Source of the DNA: an uncultured bacterium
GTDB taxonomy: Bacteria > Bacillota_I > Bacilli_A > RFN20 > CAG-826
DNA length: 64,000 nucleotides
NCBI GenBank assembly: GCA_949284685.1
Contig: CASDWE010000002.1
Coordinates: forward strand, 784,106-848,105
Direction: 5' to 3'
Shown here: one piece after another, positions 57,674 through 64,000 of the stretch
How positions within the stretch are numbered: position 1 is the first letter of the stretch
How the letters are laid out: each line of letters opens with the position of its first letter
Position numbers and translations under genes: made by a program
Notes under the pieces: generated by a model
Seen by the model: the letters and a program-made list of their open reading frames with translations, nothing else
What the model was told of the DNA's origin: nothing
Database searches by the model: none

Positions 57674-58114
57674 ATGAAACAATTTAAAGGACGTGTTTTG
57701 GCAAGTGGAAATTATAAAGGAAAAGTTGTCGTATCTAGACAAGGCGTTAACACATTAGCGACTTTTCAAAAAAGTGCTTTGATGAATAAAAAAGAAGTTA
57801 TTGCTTCTGATCAAAATAATTCTGATATTTTTGGTAAAAACATCACTGGTGTCGCCTTAGCTTTGCCAATGACAATTGGTTCAACAACAGGAGGTATGGT
57901 TTTGCAAGTTATTTGTTCGATGAAAATCAATCCAGCTTGTTTATTATTTAGTGAACCAATCGATTCTTTAGCGGCCGCAGGTGTTGTATTGGCAAAAGTT
58001 TGGGAAAATTCTGATATTATTGTTATTGATAAATTAGGGGAAGAATTTTTAAAAACTATTAATACGGATGATGAAATAGAAGTAAAAGAAGACGGCATAG
58101 TTACTATTTTATAA
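57674..58114 (+). CDS. Aconitase X swivel (small) subunit
   Basis: 146 residues, DUF126 swivelling beta-barrel domain. It contains FKGRVLASGNYKGKVVVS, the substrate-phosphate-like loop SDQNNSDIFGKNI, and GSTTGGMVLQ with the catalytic Ser in the GST motif. It completes the active site of the preceding large subunit. It ends at a strong terminator. Confidence 0.88.
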   Translation: MKQFKGRVLASGNYKGKVVVSRQGVNTLATFQKSALMNKKEVIASDQNNSDIFGKNITGVALALPMTIGSTTGGMVLQVICSMKINPACLLFSEPIDSLAAAGVVLAKVWENSDIIVIDKLGEEFLKTINTDDEIEVKEDGIVTIL

Positions 58115-58126
58115 TTTTAAATTCTT

Positions 58127-58168
58127 AAAGAGCTTTTAATTATCGTTAGATCTTAAAGCTCTTTTTTA
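58127..58168 (+). terminator. Terminator after AcnX genes
   Basis: A ten-base perfect stem AAAGAGCTTT/AAAGCTCTTT around an 18-base loop, followed by Ts. Confidence 0.75.
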
Positions 58169-58206
58169 TTTGTAAACAAACCAAACTTAAAATCACTTAA
58201 AAAACA

Positions 58207-58235
58207 TTGGTCTTTTTTTATTTTTAATATATACT
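58207..58235 (+). promoter_or_regulatory. Promoter of the CFI-box gene
   Basis: TTGGTC and TATACT with a 17-base spacer, 35 bases before the ATG at 58271, which has a GGGGGA ribosome site. Confidence 0.6.
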
Positions 58236-58270
58236 TTTTGTTAGGAATTTAATAATCTGGGGGACATAAA

Positions 58271-59191
58271 ATGGAAATAATTAATGATATTGAATTAAAG
58301 ACAAATATTTTAAATGCGTATAAAAAATATATTGAAAATTATAGAGTTAGGTATCAAGCAACTAATCCAACTTACATTAATAAAATTCAATATTTTATTG
58401 ATTGGTTAAAAAATTGCAGTATTGATAATCTAGTCGTAACAAAAAAAGAATTTTTTATAAAAGAAATTTCCTATAACGCTTATCTTGAATATGTTATTGG
58501 AGATTATCGATATTCGCAAAATAATTTTAAAATAACTGCTATGTTTTGCTCTGATAAAGAAATAACAGGTTATTACAATAACCTAACCTTTTCTAACGAA
58601 GCAAATAATGAATTAGTGCCTAAAGAAATACAAGAAGGTTTAGAACGCGCACTTCAAAGAAAATTATTAAAAGATCAAGGAACAGGAACTATAAGCATCG
58701 CACGTATTATCAACTATAATATGGGAGAACCAGAAAAAACTTCTGACTTGATCTGTGAATTAAATTATCCTTATAAAATTAAGAAAAAAGTTATTCAACG
58801 CAAAGTCACATTTGTTTATAACAAGGAAAACAATCGTATCATCGAGCACAATAATACTAGAGTTGATCCTTCTAATAATATCGATACCGAGCAAAAATCA
58901 ACACTGCCATACCAAGACTATTCTAAAATTAGTTATTGTTATGTTGCGACATGCGTATATGGTTCATATAATTGCAAACAAGTATATACTTTAAGACGAT
59001 ATAGAGATTATAAATTAGCTAAATCTATTCCCGGCAAAATATTTATTAAGACATATTATTTTATTGGTTCACGAGCGGTTAAATTATTTGGCAAGTATAA
59101 ATGGTTCAACCACATGTTTAAACCAATATTAGATTGTATGGTTATTAAACTTAATAAAAAAGGATATTTAGATACACCATATAACGATTAA
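58271..59191 (+). CDS. Protein with C-terminal CFI-box-like domain
   Basis: 306 residues, unknown role. Residues 1-210 are Asn/Lys-rich and unrecognised. From about residue 225 the sequence reads CYVATCVYGSYNCKQVYTLR, then RYRDYKLAKSIPG, FIKTYYF and hydrophobic helices. This matches the CFI-box C-terminal domain (CFIATAxYGS, LRxFRD, small residues, YY) found at the ends of many otherwise unrelated bacterial proteins. It may direct membrane association or processing. It is a lone gene with its own promoter; the hairpin at 59269 follows. Confidence 0.65.
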   Translation: MEIINDIELKTNILNAYKKYIENYRVRYQATNPTYINKIQYFIDWLKNCSIDNLVVTKKEFFIKEISYNAYLEYVIGDYRYSQNNFKITAMFCSDKEITGYYNNLTFSNEANNELVPKEIQEGLERALQRKLLKDQGTGTISIARIINYNMGEPEKTSDLICELNYPYKIKKKVIQRKVTFVYNKENNRIIEHNNTRVDPSNNIDTEQKSTLPYQDYSKISYCYVATCVYGSYNCKQVYTLRRYRDYKLAKSIPGKIFIKTYYFIGSRAVKLFGKYKWFNHMFKPILDCMVIKLNKKGYLDTPYND

Positions 59192-59235
59192 AAATCAAAA
59201 ATACAAACGTCTAATGCATTAATTTTGTAAAAAAT

Positions 59236-59264
59236 ATTTACAAATAAACTAAAAACAAATAAAA
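59236..59264 (+). promoter_or_regulatory. Promoter of tRNA-Ala
   Basis: TTTACA and TAAAAT with a 17-base spacer. The predicted start, near 59271, falls at the hairpin before the tRNA, so the hairpin would be the 5' leader of the tRNA precursor. Confidence 0.45.
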
Positions 59265-59268
59265 TTAA

Positions 59269-59291
59269 TAGGCGTCAATAAAAAGACGCCT
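59269..59291 (+). terminator. Hairpin between the CFI-box gene and tRNA-Ala
   Basis: Stem AGGCGTC/GACGCCT with a nine-base loop, followed by TTTAAAA. It may end the CFI-box transcript, though the T-run is short. It also sits at the 5' end of the tRNA precursor if the promoter at 59236 is used. Confidence 0.55.
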
Positions 59292-59301
59292 TTAAAAATG
59301 C

Positions 59302-59377
59302 GGGCCTGTAGCTCACCTGGGAGAGCGCCTCCATGGCATGGAGGAGGTAGAGGGTTCGATCCCCTTCAGGTCCACCA
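59302..59377 (+). tRNA. tRNA-Ala (anticodon GGC)
   Basis: 76 bases including an encoded CCA. The acceptor stem GGGCCTG pairs with CAGGTCC and contains the G3:U70 wobble that defines alanine tRNAs. The D-arm GCTC/GAGC, anticodon stem CCTCC/GGAGG with loop ATGGCAT, and T-arm GAGGG/CCCTT with TTCGATC all fold. It reads GCC codons. The sequence after it is duplicated at 61252. Confidence 0.97.
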
Positions 59378-59392
59378 AAACGCTGATTAGGT
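59376..59392 (+). repeat. Direct repeat copy 1, tRNA-Ala 3' flank
   Basis: CAAAACGCTGATTAGGT, beginning with the last two bases of the tRNA. An identical copy lies at 61252-61268. Similarity continues beyond into the terminator hairpin (GACAAAT...GTCA, then T-run) in both copies. The two copies bracket the DUF4143 ATPase. Confidence 0.8.
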
Positions 59393-59415
59393 CTGACAAA
59401 TTTGTCAGATTTTTA
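59392..59415 (+). terminator. Terminator of tRNA-Ala
   Basis: A nine-base stem TCTGACAAA/TTTGTCAGA, followed by TTTTTA. The stem has no loop bases, so the centre must open. A degraded copy lies at 61268-61290. Confidence 0.75.
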
Positions 59416-59753
59416 TTTTATATTTGTATTTTAACGTTTTTTGTATGATTTTATTTATGATTGAAGAAAACGAAAATGTCGTTAATAATACCTATAAAAA
59501 TCAATATTAAACTTAATTGTGGGTTTAATTCTAACCCGTTAGAAAAAGGCGGAATCTAGATTAAATTATATAAAAAGCGAGCAGTGTGTATGCAAGTGGT
59601 GAGCAAATTTATAATACCGTGCATATACATAGATGGAGTAGCTGATTTTGGAAACAATTGTCCATTTAGCTTGACTTGTATCATTTTTAACATTATTCAT
59701 GCTAAAAATGTAATTTAATATACACTTTTTCATATGAAATTCGTGATATATCT
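59416..59753. other. Gap without a gene before the ATPase
   Basis: About 340 bases. I see only a 17-codon open frame at 59457-59510 with no ribosome site, and scattered AT-rich sequence. No inverted repeats, integrase remnant or RNA gene was recognised. Confidence 0.5.
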
Positions 59754-59781
59754 TTGCTTTTATGTATTAATTTGGTATACT
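59754..59781 (+). promoter_or_regulatory. Promoter of the DUF4143 ATPase
   Basis: TTGCTT and TATACT with a 16-base spacer, followed by an AGAGGTG ribosome site before the ATG at 59807. Confidence 0.6.
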
Positions 59782-59806
59782 TACATTGTAAAAAGAGGTG
59801 CTCATC

Positions 59807-61111
59807 ATGAAAAGATTAATTGAACAACGATTATATGAATGGAAAAATTCTATAAACCGTAAACCGCTTCTTATTTATGGAGCAAGACAAATTGGAAAAA
59901 CCTATTCCATGTTAGCATTTGGAAAAGAACATTACATTAATGTTGTCTATTGCAACTTTGAAAATACTATGGATTTGCATGCCATTTTTGAGCGAAATCT
60001 TGATCCTGAACGAATCGTTTCTGCAATTTCTGCTATGTACAATACCGAGATTACAAAAGGTAACACGTTAATAATCTTTGATGAAATTCAAGCTTGTGAA
60101 CGCGCATTGACATCTCTTAAATACTTTCAAGAACAAGCAAACGATTACCACATTGTTGGTGCTGGTAGTTTGCTAGGACTTTCTACCAATCGAGGTTTAT
60201 ATTCTTTTCCGGTTGGTAAAGTTGATATGCTAACTATGTATCCTCTTACCTTTGAGGAGTTTCTTCTTGCGACAGGCAATGAACAACTTATCTCCCTTAT
60301 TAAAGAAGCATATATTAATTTTTCACCATTTGCATTGCATGAAAAGGCGATGGATTTATATCGTACATATCTTATTGTCGGTGGTTATCCTGCTGCTGTG
60401 CAAAAATATCTTGATACTGGTGATTTCAATGTGGTGCGTGTAGAACAAAGTTTGATTTCTAATGCCTATATTGCAGATATGGCAAAGTATGCAACGCCAT
60501 CAGATATGATAAAAAGCATCGAAGTCTATAACTCGCTTTTTGCGCAGCTTTCAAAGGACAATACCAAATTTCAGTATTCTGTAATTAGTTCAAAAGCCCG
60601 CGCTAAAGATTATGAAACATCACTGGCATGGCTAAAGGCAGCTAATGTCGTACTTTATTGTCAAAGAGTGGTCGATGGAAAGTATCCTCTTTCTTTATAT
60701 GAAGATCAAACTTCCTTTAAAATTTACTATTCTGATGTTGGACTTCTTACAATGCGCATGTCAGTTGCTCCAAATGCAATTTTACAGCCGTATAATCTTT
60801 CAGATAAAATGCGAGGAATGATGGCGGAAACTTTTGTAGCGGAACAACTTGTAGCAAACGGACTTTCTCTACATTATTGGACTTCAGGAAATTCTGCAGA
60901 AGTTGATTTTGTCGTTCAGCAAGATGGCCACTCTATTCCAGTAGAGGTTAAATCTTCTAATAATGTAAAAGCCAAAAGTCTACAAACATATATCAAAAAA
61001 TATTCTCCTAAATACTCTATTCGAATATCTGCTAAAAACTTTGGTAATGAAAATGGAATACGTTCCATCCCGCTCTATGCTTTATTCTGTATAAAGCCTG
61101 AAACTGAATAA
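59807..61111 (+). CDS. AAA_14/DUF4143 ATPase
   Basis: 434 residues. The N-terminal AAA_14 domain has Walker A GARQIGKT (25-32) and Walker B LIIFDEIQ. The DUF4143 C-terminal domain contains SAEVDFVVQ and IPVEVKSS, a PD-(D/E)xK nuclease-like pattern. These proteins are common, patchily distributed accessory genes of gut bacteria, of unproven function. Codon use differs from its neighbours (more C-ending codons, such as ATC, CTT and GCG). It lies between two copies of the tRNA-flank repeat, suggesting transfer. The ATG follows AGAGGTG; a GTG at 59798 lies inside that site. Confidence 0.88.
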   Translation: MKRLIEQRLYEWKNSINRKPLLIYGARQIGKTYSMLAFGKEHYINVVYCNFENTMDLHAIFERNLDPERIVSAISAMYNTEITKGNTLIIFDEIQACERALTSLKYFQEQANDYHIVGAGSLLGLSTNRGLYSFPVGKVDMLTMYPLTFEEFLLATGNEQLISLIKEAYINFSPFALHEKAMDLYRTYLIVGGYPAAVQKYLDTGDFNVVRVEQSLISNAYIADMAKYATPSDMIKSIEVYNSLFAQLSKDNTKFQYSVISSKARAKDYETSLAWLKAANVVLYCQRVVDGKYPLSLYEDQTSFKIYYSDVGLLTMRMSVAPNAILQPYNLSDKMRGMMAETFVAEQLVANGLSLHYWTSGNSAEVDFVVQQDGHSIPVEVKSSNNVKAKSLQTYIKKYSPKYSIRISAKNFGNENGIRSIPLYALFCIKPETE

Positions 61112-61251
61112 AATTTTCATTTATTTAATTGGTATATATATTCCTTGAATTTTATCAATCCAAAAAGTTTCCTATCATAACTAGATTTAATAAAAGTTGT
61201 CGTTGTTAGCGTTTTAAGAGTGTGCAATGTATCAAAAGTATAGGATTTTGG

Positions 61252-61268
61252 CAAAACGCTGATTAGGT
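61252..61268 (+). repeat. Direct repeat copy 2
   Basis: Identical 17 bases to 59376-59392, followed by a decayed copy of the tRNA terminator and T-run that now lies at the end of the tetR gene. The 140 bases between the ATPase stop and this repeat hold nothing I recognise. Confidence 0.8.
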
Positions 61269-61289
61269 CCGACAAATTGTCAAGCTTTT

Positions 61290-61898
61290 TTATTTTAGTA
61301 ATAGTTTTAATGATTCAGTTATAATTTCTTTAAGCGATAAACCAATTATGGTTCCTGTTTGTTTCATTGCTTCTTTTTGGACATCAATTGGATTGGCAAT
61401 TGGATAATATCCATACATCATCGTTATAAAAGAAGCGGTGATGATGTTTTCATCGCTATGACAATTACATTTTTTAATAAGTTTTTTAAACGATGTTTGA
61501 AATCTTTTTAGCTCGGTTTTTAAAACAATTAGGTTCTCTAAAGTAGTTGATCTTTCTATATCTTCAAGATTGCATGACATTATTTTTAAAATTATTATAT
61601 TTTGCTCTAATAATTTGGCGATAGACTCAATTATTTCATCTTTGTTTAGATTCTTATCAACAAGAGATTCTAATCCACCGTCTAGTTCAATAAAGTGATT
61701 GTATAGGGAATCTAAAAGTATCTCCTCTTTACTTTTATAGTAAAAATAAATCGCGGTTCTAGTAATATGTGTCATTCCAGAAATGTCTTTTAGATAAATT
61801 GAATTTAATTCTTTTTTTAAATATAAAGAATCCATTGCATCTAATATCTCTTTTCTTCTTTCGTCAAATTGTTCTTTTGTTCTGGCTCTTAAATACAT
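61290..61898 (-). CDS. TetR family transcriptional regulator
   Basis: 202 residues. The N-terminal helix-turn-helix (RRKEILDAMDSLYLKK, then IYLKDISGMTHITRTAIYFYYKSKEEIL) is typical of TetR; the C-terminal ligand domain is unclassified. It is divergent from the flavodoxin operon and should bind the palindrome at 61944-61960, controlling itself and that operon. The ATG at 61898 follows AAAGGTGAT; the GTG at 61907 lies inside that site. Confidence 0.9.
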   Translation of the reverse strand: MYLRARTKEQFDERRKEILDAMDSLYLKKELNSIYLKDISGMTHITRTAIYFYYKSKEEILLDSLYNHFIELDGGLESLVDKNLNKDEIIESIAKLLEQNIIILKIMSCNLEDIERSTTLENLIVLKTELKRFQTSFKKLIKKCNCHSDENIITASFITMMYGYYPIANPIDVQKEAMKQTGTIIGLSLKEIITESLKLLLK

Positions 61899-61943
61899 AT
61901 TTATCACCTTTTTTAAAAATTTATAACAAAATTATATTCGATT

Positions 61944-61973
61944 ATTGACACGATGTCAATTGGTGAGTACAAT
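61944..61973 (+). promoter_or_regulatory. Promoter with overlapping TetR operator
   Basis: ATTGACACGATGTCAAT (61944-61960) is a perfect palindrome around CGA. Its left arm is the -35 TTGACA; TACAAT (61968-61973) is the -10 with a 17-base spacer. A second, degenerate copy, ATTGACATGAAGTGAAT, starts at 61977, where RNA synthesis would begin. Repressor binding would block polymerase. Confidence 0.75.
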
Positions 61974-62014
61974 ATTATTGACATGAAGTGAATTAAAGCA
62001 TTAAGGAGAAGATT

Positions 62015-62160
62015 ATGAAGCAAAATATCGGAGCAAAACTCAGTTTATATCCTAAGCTAGTTGGATGGAAGGAAGAAGATTTAGACAAAGTGAAATAAGT
62101 GAAGAAAATGTTCATAGTTGGATTGATAGTTTAAATATTAACTTTTTAGGAGGAATTTAA
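62015..62160 (+). pseudogene. Composite remnant: flavin-reductase start and flavodoxin tail
   Basis: After a good AAGGAG, the ATG at 62015 encodes MKQNIGAKLSLYP, like the start of small flavin reductases, but stops after 27 codons. In another frame (from 62065) the DNA encodes EGRRFRQSEISEENVHSWIDSLN, shortened here to its key pattern: GRRF, then a helix ending WIDSL, as at the C-terminus of operon flavodoxins. I infer that two former genes were joined by a deletion and then frameshifted. Confidence 0.5.
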
Positions 62161-62161
62161 A

Positions 62162-62635
62162 ATGAAAATATTAGTTAGTTATTTTTCCGCTAGTGGAGTT
62201 ACTAAAAAAGTAGCCATCCAATTAGTGGACTTATTACACGCAGATTTAGAAGAAATTAGACCTATTGAAAAATACACGAATGAAGATCTAGATTGGCGAA
62301 ATGGCCATTCTCGTTCGTCAATTGAGATGAAAGATGAAAGTTCAAGGCCAGAAATAGAAAAGCCACTTTATGATTTATCATCTTATGATGTGATATTTAT
62401 TGGTTATCCAATTTGGTGGTATGTCGAACCTAGAATCATAGATACATATTTAGATAGTTTCAATTTGAATGGTAAGAGAATCATTCCTTTTGCGACAAGC
62501 GGTGGAAGTTCAATAAGTGGAAGTGTTAAACATCTAAGAAATTTATATAAGACCGCTAAGATTGAAGATGGCATACTTTTAAATCGTGGGATTAACGAAA
62601 CTGTTATAAGAAAAATGATTGATGGAGGTAAATAA
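62162..62635 (+). CDS. Flavodoxin
   Basis: 157 residues. The FMN phosphate loop near the N-terminus is SYFSASGVTKKVA; PIWWYVEPRIIDTYLD and PFATSGGSSISGS are the two isoalloxazine-flanking loops of this flavodoxin subfamily. It is a small soluble electron carrier, often next to carboxymuconolactone-decarboxylase/cupin proteins under TetR or MerR control. It appears intact, unlike its neighbours. It has an AGGAGG site two bases into the preceding remnant. Confidence 0.88.
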   Translation: MKILVSYFSASGVTKKVAIQLVDLLHADLEEIRPIEKYTNEDLDWRNGHSRSSIEMKDESSRPEIEKPLYDLSSYDVIFIGYPIWWYVEPRIIDTYLDSFNLNGKRIIPFATSGGSSISGSVKHLRNLYKTAKIEDGILLNRGINETVIRKMIDGGK

Positions 62636-62636
62636 A

Positions 62637-63358
62637 ATGAAACAAACTGCAGGAAGAAATGGTTAGGTGATTTAGCGCCTAAATTTGCCGAACTTAACGA
62701 TGATGTATTATTTGGTGAAGTTTGGTCTAGAACGGACAAATTATCTTTAAGAGATAGGTGCATTATTACAGTTGTAGCTTTAGTGAGTAAAGGCATCACT
62801 GATAACTCATTAAAATATCATTTAACTAACGCTAAAAATCATGGTGTTACTAAAATTGAAATGGTAGAAATTATCACTCATATCGCTTTTTATGTTGGTT
62901 GGCCTAATGCTTGGGCAGTATTTCCGATGGTAAGAGAAGTTTATCAAGATGAAAAGATAACAAAGGAACAGATGTTTGGTTTAGGCAAACCTAACGATGC
63001 TTACGCGAAATATTTTGTCGGTCAATCATATCTAAATCCTGTTAATAAAGAAGGAATATTTATTGCTAATGTGACCTTTGAGCCGGGATGTAGAAATAAT
63101 TGGCATATTCATAAAGCTAGTAAAGGTGGAGGCCAAATCTTACTTTGTACGGATGGTGAAGGATGGTATCAAGAAGAAGGAAAAGATGCAAGAAAGCTTA
63201 TGCCTGGAGATGTCGTTTATATTGCTCCTAATATCAAGCATTGGCATGGTGCGACTAAAGATAGTTGGTTTTCTCATCTCTCAATTGAAGTACCAGGGGA
63301 AAATATTTCCAATGAATGGCTAGGAAAAGTAAGCGATGAAGAATACGAAAAACTATAG
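62637..63358 (+). pseudogene. Carboxymuconolactone decarboxylase-cupin protein, frameshifted
   Basis: The ATG at 62637 (after GGAGG) encodes MKQTAGRNG and then meets TAG. One frame over, from about 62664, the protein continues LGDLAPKFAELNDDVLFGEVW through the CMD helices (HIAFYVGWPNAWAVF). A cupin follows (FEPGCRNNWHIHKA, GDVVYIAPNIKHWHGA) to 63358. Insertion of one base at GGT-TAG restores the expected GRNGLGDLAPK. Either the gene is broken or this is a sequencing error. A shorter product from the GTG at 62783 would lack part of the CMD domain. Confidence 0.8.
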
Positions 63359-63372
63359 TTAATAGGTGAGTT

Positions 63373-63709
63373 ATGGCTTTAACAATTAATATTTATTACA
63401 CAGGTAAAAATGGAAGTGCTAGAGCATTTGCTCAAGAGATGATTGATTTTAGGTATCATCGATGAAATTAGAAAAGAAAATGGTAATCTTAGATATGAAT
63501 ATTTCGTCTCATTTACTAATCCTAACACAATTCTTTTAATTGATAGATGGGGTAATCAAAAAGCATTAGATGCTCATCACAATTCAAAAATAATGCAAAA
63601 AATAATTGAGTTAAGGAATAAATATGATTTATCAATGAGGGTAGAAAAGTTTGTTGATGATATTGACATTCCTAAAACTGATGAGAAATTTATTAAAAGT
63701 AATTTGTAA
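63373..63709 (+). pseudogene. Antibiotic-biosynthesis-monooxygenase-like protein, frameshifted
   Basis: The ATG at 63373 follows AGGTGAG and encodes MALTINIYYTGKNGSARAFA, then hits TGA at about 63461. One frame over, IIDEIRKENGNLRYEYF to the end (LLIDRWGNQKALDAHH, MRVEKF) continues the same ABM/quinol monooxygenase domain. Removing one A at about 63451 restores the frame (DFGIIDE). It is the last gene of the TetR-controlled operon, before a terminator. Confidence 0.8.
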
Positions 63710-63746
63710 GTGATTGTTGTTTAATTAATTGAAATTATAGTAGAGG

Positions 63747-63773
63747 CCAAGGGGTAAAATCCTTGGTCTTTTT
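63747..63773 (+). terminator. Terminator of the TetR-controlled operon
   Basis: Stem CCAAGG/CCTTGG with an eight-base loop, then TCTTTTT. Confidence 0.8.
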
Positions 63774-63835
63774 ATATATTAGAATCTAGAAAATAAGCTT
63801 GCTTTCAAGTATAATTAACCTAGCTAAGAAAGCAG

Positions 63836-64000
63836 GTGTTTTTCATAATAAAATTTCAAGAATCTGAAACTATAGAACTTAAAAGAACATTGACTAAAGA
63901 CTTTGCTAAAGAAGTTGTGGCTTTTCTTAATACTAGAAATGGAATTATATATATTGGCGTTGATGATAATGGTGATGTTTTAGGTATTTCTAATGTTGAT
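63836..64000 (+). CDS. AlbA_2 (Schlafen-like) domain protein, N-terminal part
   Basis: The open frame runs off the window. It encodes KFQESETIELKRTLT, DFAKEVVAFLNTRNG and IYIGVDDNGDVLGI, the AlbA_2 putative DNA-binding/ATPase-like domain of many accessory transcription or defence proteins. No ATG is present. The only candidates are a GTG at 63836, which lies within the likely ribosome site AGCAGGTG, or an ATA at 63845 where the family ATG would be expected. A TATAAT at 63810-63815 lies inside an inverted repeat (TGCTTTC/GAAAGCA). Confidence 0.7.
   Translation, partial: MFFIIKFQESETIELKRTLTKDFAKEVVAFLNTRNGIIYIGVDDNGDVLGISNVD

Noticed and set aside
59269-59291. Riboswitch before tRNA-Ala
   Set aside because: A single hairpin of 23 bases is more simply a terminator or precursor leader.
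59457-59510. 17-codon open frame after tRNA-Ala
   Set aside because: It has no ribosome site, the product is Asn-rich and unrecognised, and its length is expected by chance.

Overview
The window is a gene-dense, strongly AT-rich stretch of chromosome from a low-GC Bacillota of class Bacilli, probably a streamlined gut-type lineage near Erysipelotrichales/RF39/Mollicutes. The evidence is Firmicute-specific gene order and machinery: the gmk-priA-rsmB-rlmN-stp-prkC-rpe cluster, DnaB/DnaI primosome proteins, EzrA, a tyrS/rpsD/ezrA/nifS/thiI neighbourhood, infC-rpmI-rplT, a thrS T-box, GlgC/GlgD/GlgA, and polA-mutM-coaE next to dnaE. TGA is a real stop (for example rpe, glgD, coaX, ackA), so the genetic code is standard and not the mycoplasma code.

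Layout. 1-365: the end of a PPi-type phosphofructokinase. 367-7140: a complete F-type ATP synthase operon (I,B,E,F,H,A,G,D,C) whose c subunit has two carboxylates. 7137-11970: a redox lipoprotein, pyrophosphatase, a choline-kinase-like protein, TrmL, a second redox lipoprotein and RqcH. 12040-20698: the gmk-to-rpe operon, with an RsmB homologue that has lost its catalytic residues and a PrkC-like kinase that lacks its membrane and PASTA parts. 20708-27672: rpmB, a small membrane protein, the glycogen operon glgC-glgD-glgA, and leuS. 27736-33885: coaX, an ECF S-component fused to a PepV-like dipeptidase, trmB, an M42 aminopeptidase, a lipoprotein and nicotinate phosphoribosyltransferase. 33910-41561: tyrS, rpsD with a structured leader, ezrA, cysteine desulfurase, thiI, and the rplT-rpmI-infC operon with an attenuator leader. 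41568-48320: thrS under a T-box, pfkA, dnaB-dnaI, and a MutM-CoaE fusion. 48332-58114: polA, dnaE, nrnA, ackA and the two-subunit aconitase X (AcnX).

The last 6 kb is accessory. It holds a CFI-box protein, tRNA-Ala(GGC), and an AAA/DUF4143 ATPase lying between two copies of the sequence that follows the tRNA. Beyond these is a TetR-controlled flavodoxin/cupin/monooxygenase operon carrying several frameshifts, and the start of an AlbA_2-type gene that runs off the edge.

Taken together the window describes a fermentative cell: glycolysis with two PFK types, acetate kinase, glycogen storage, and a probably reversible, possibly Na+-coupled ATPase. It salvages vitamins (pantothenate, nicotinate) and peptides. 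Genome shrinkage shows in overlapping genes, convergent ends that run into each other, two gene fusions, truncated proteins and short-leader mRNAs. No complete new defence or mobile system was seen. The strongest novelty candidates are the residue-dead RsmB, the two fusions, the two-carboxylate c-ring, the tRNA-flank duplication around the ATPase, and the decaying TetR operon.
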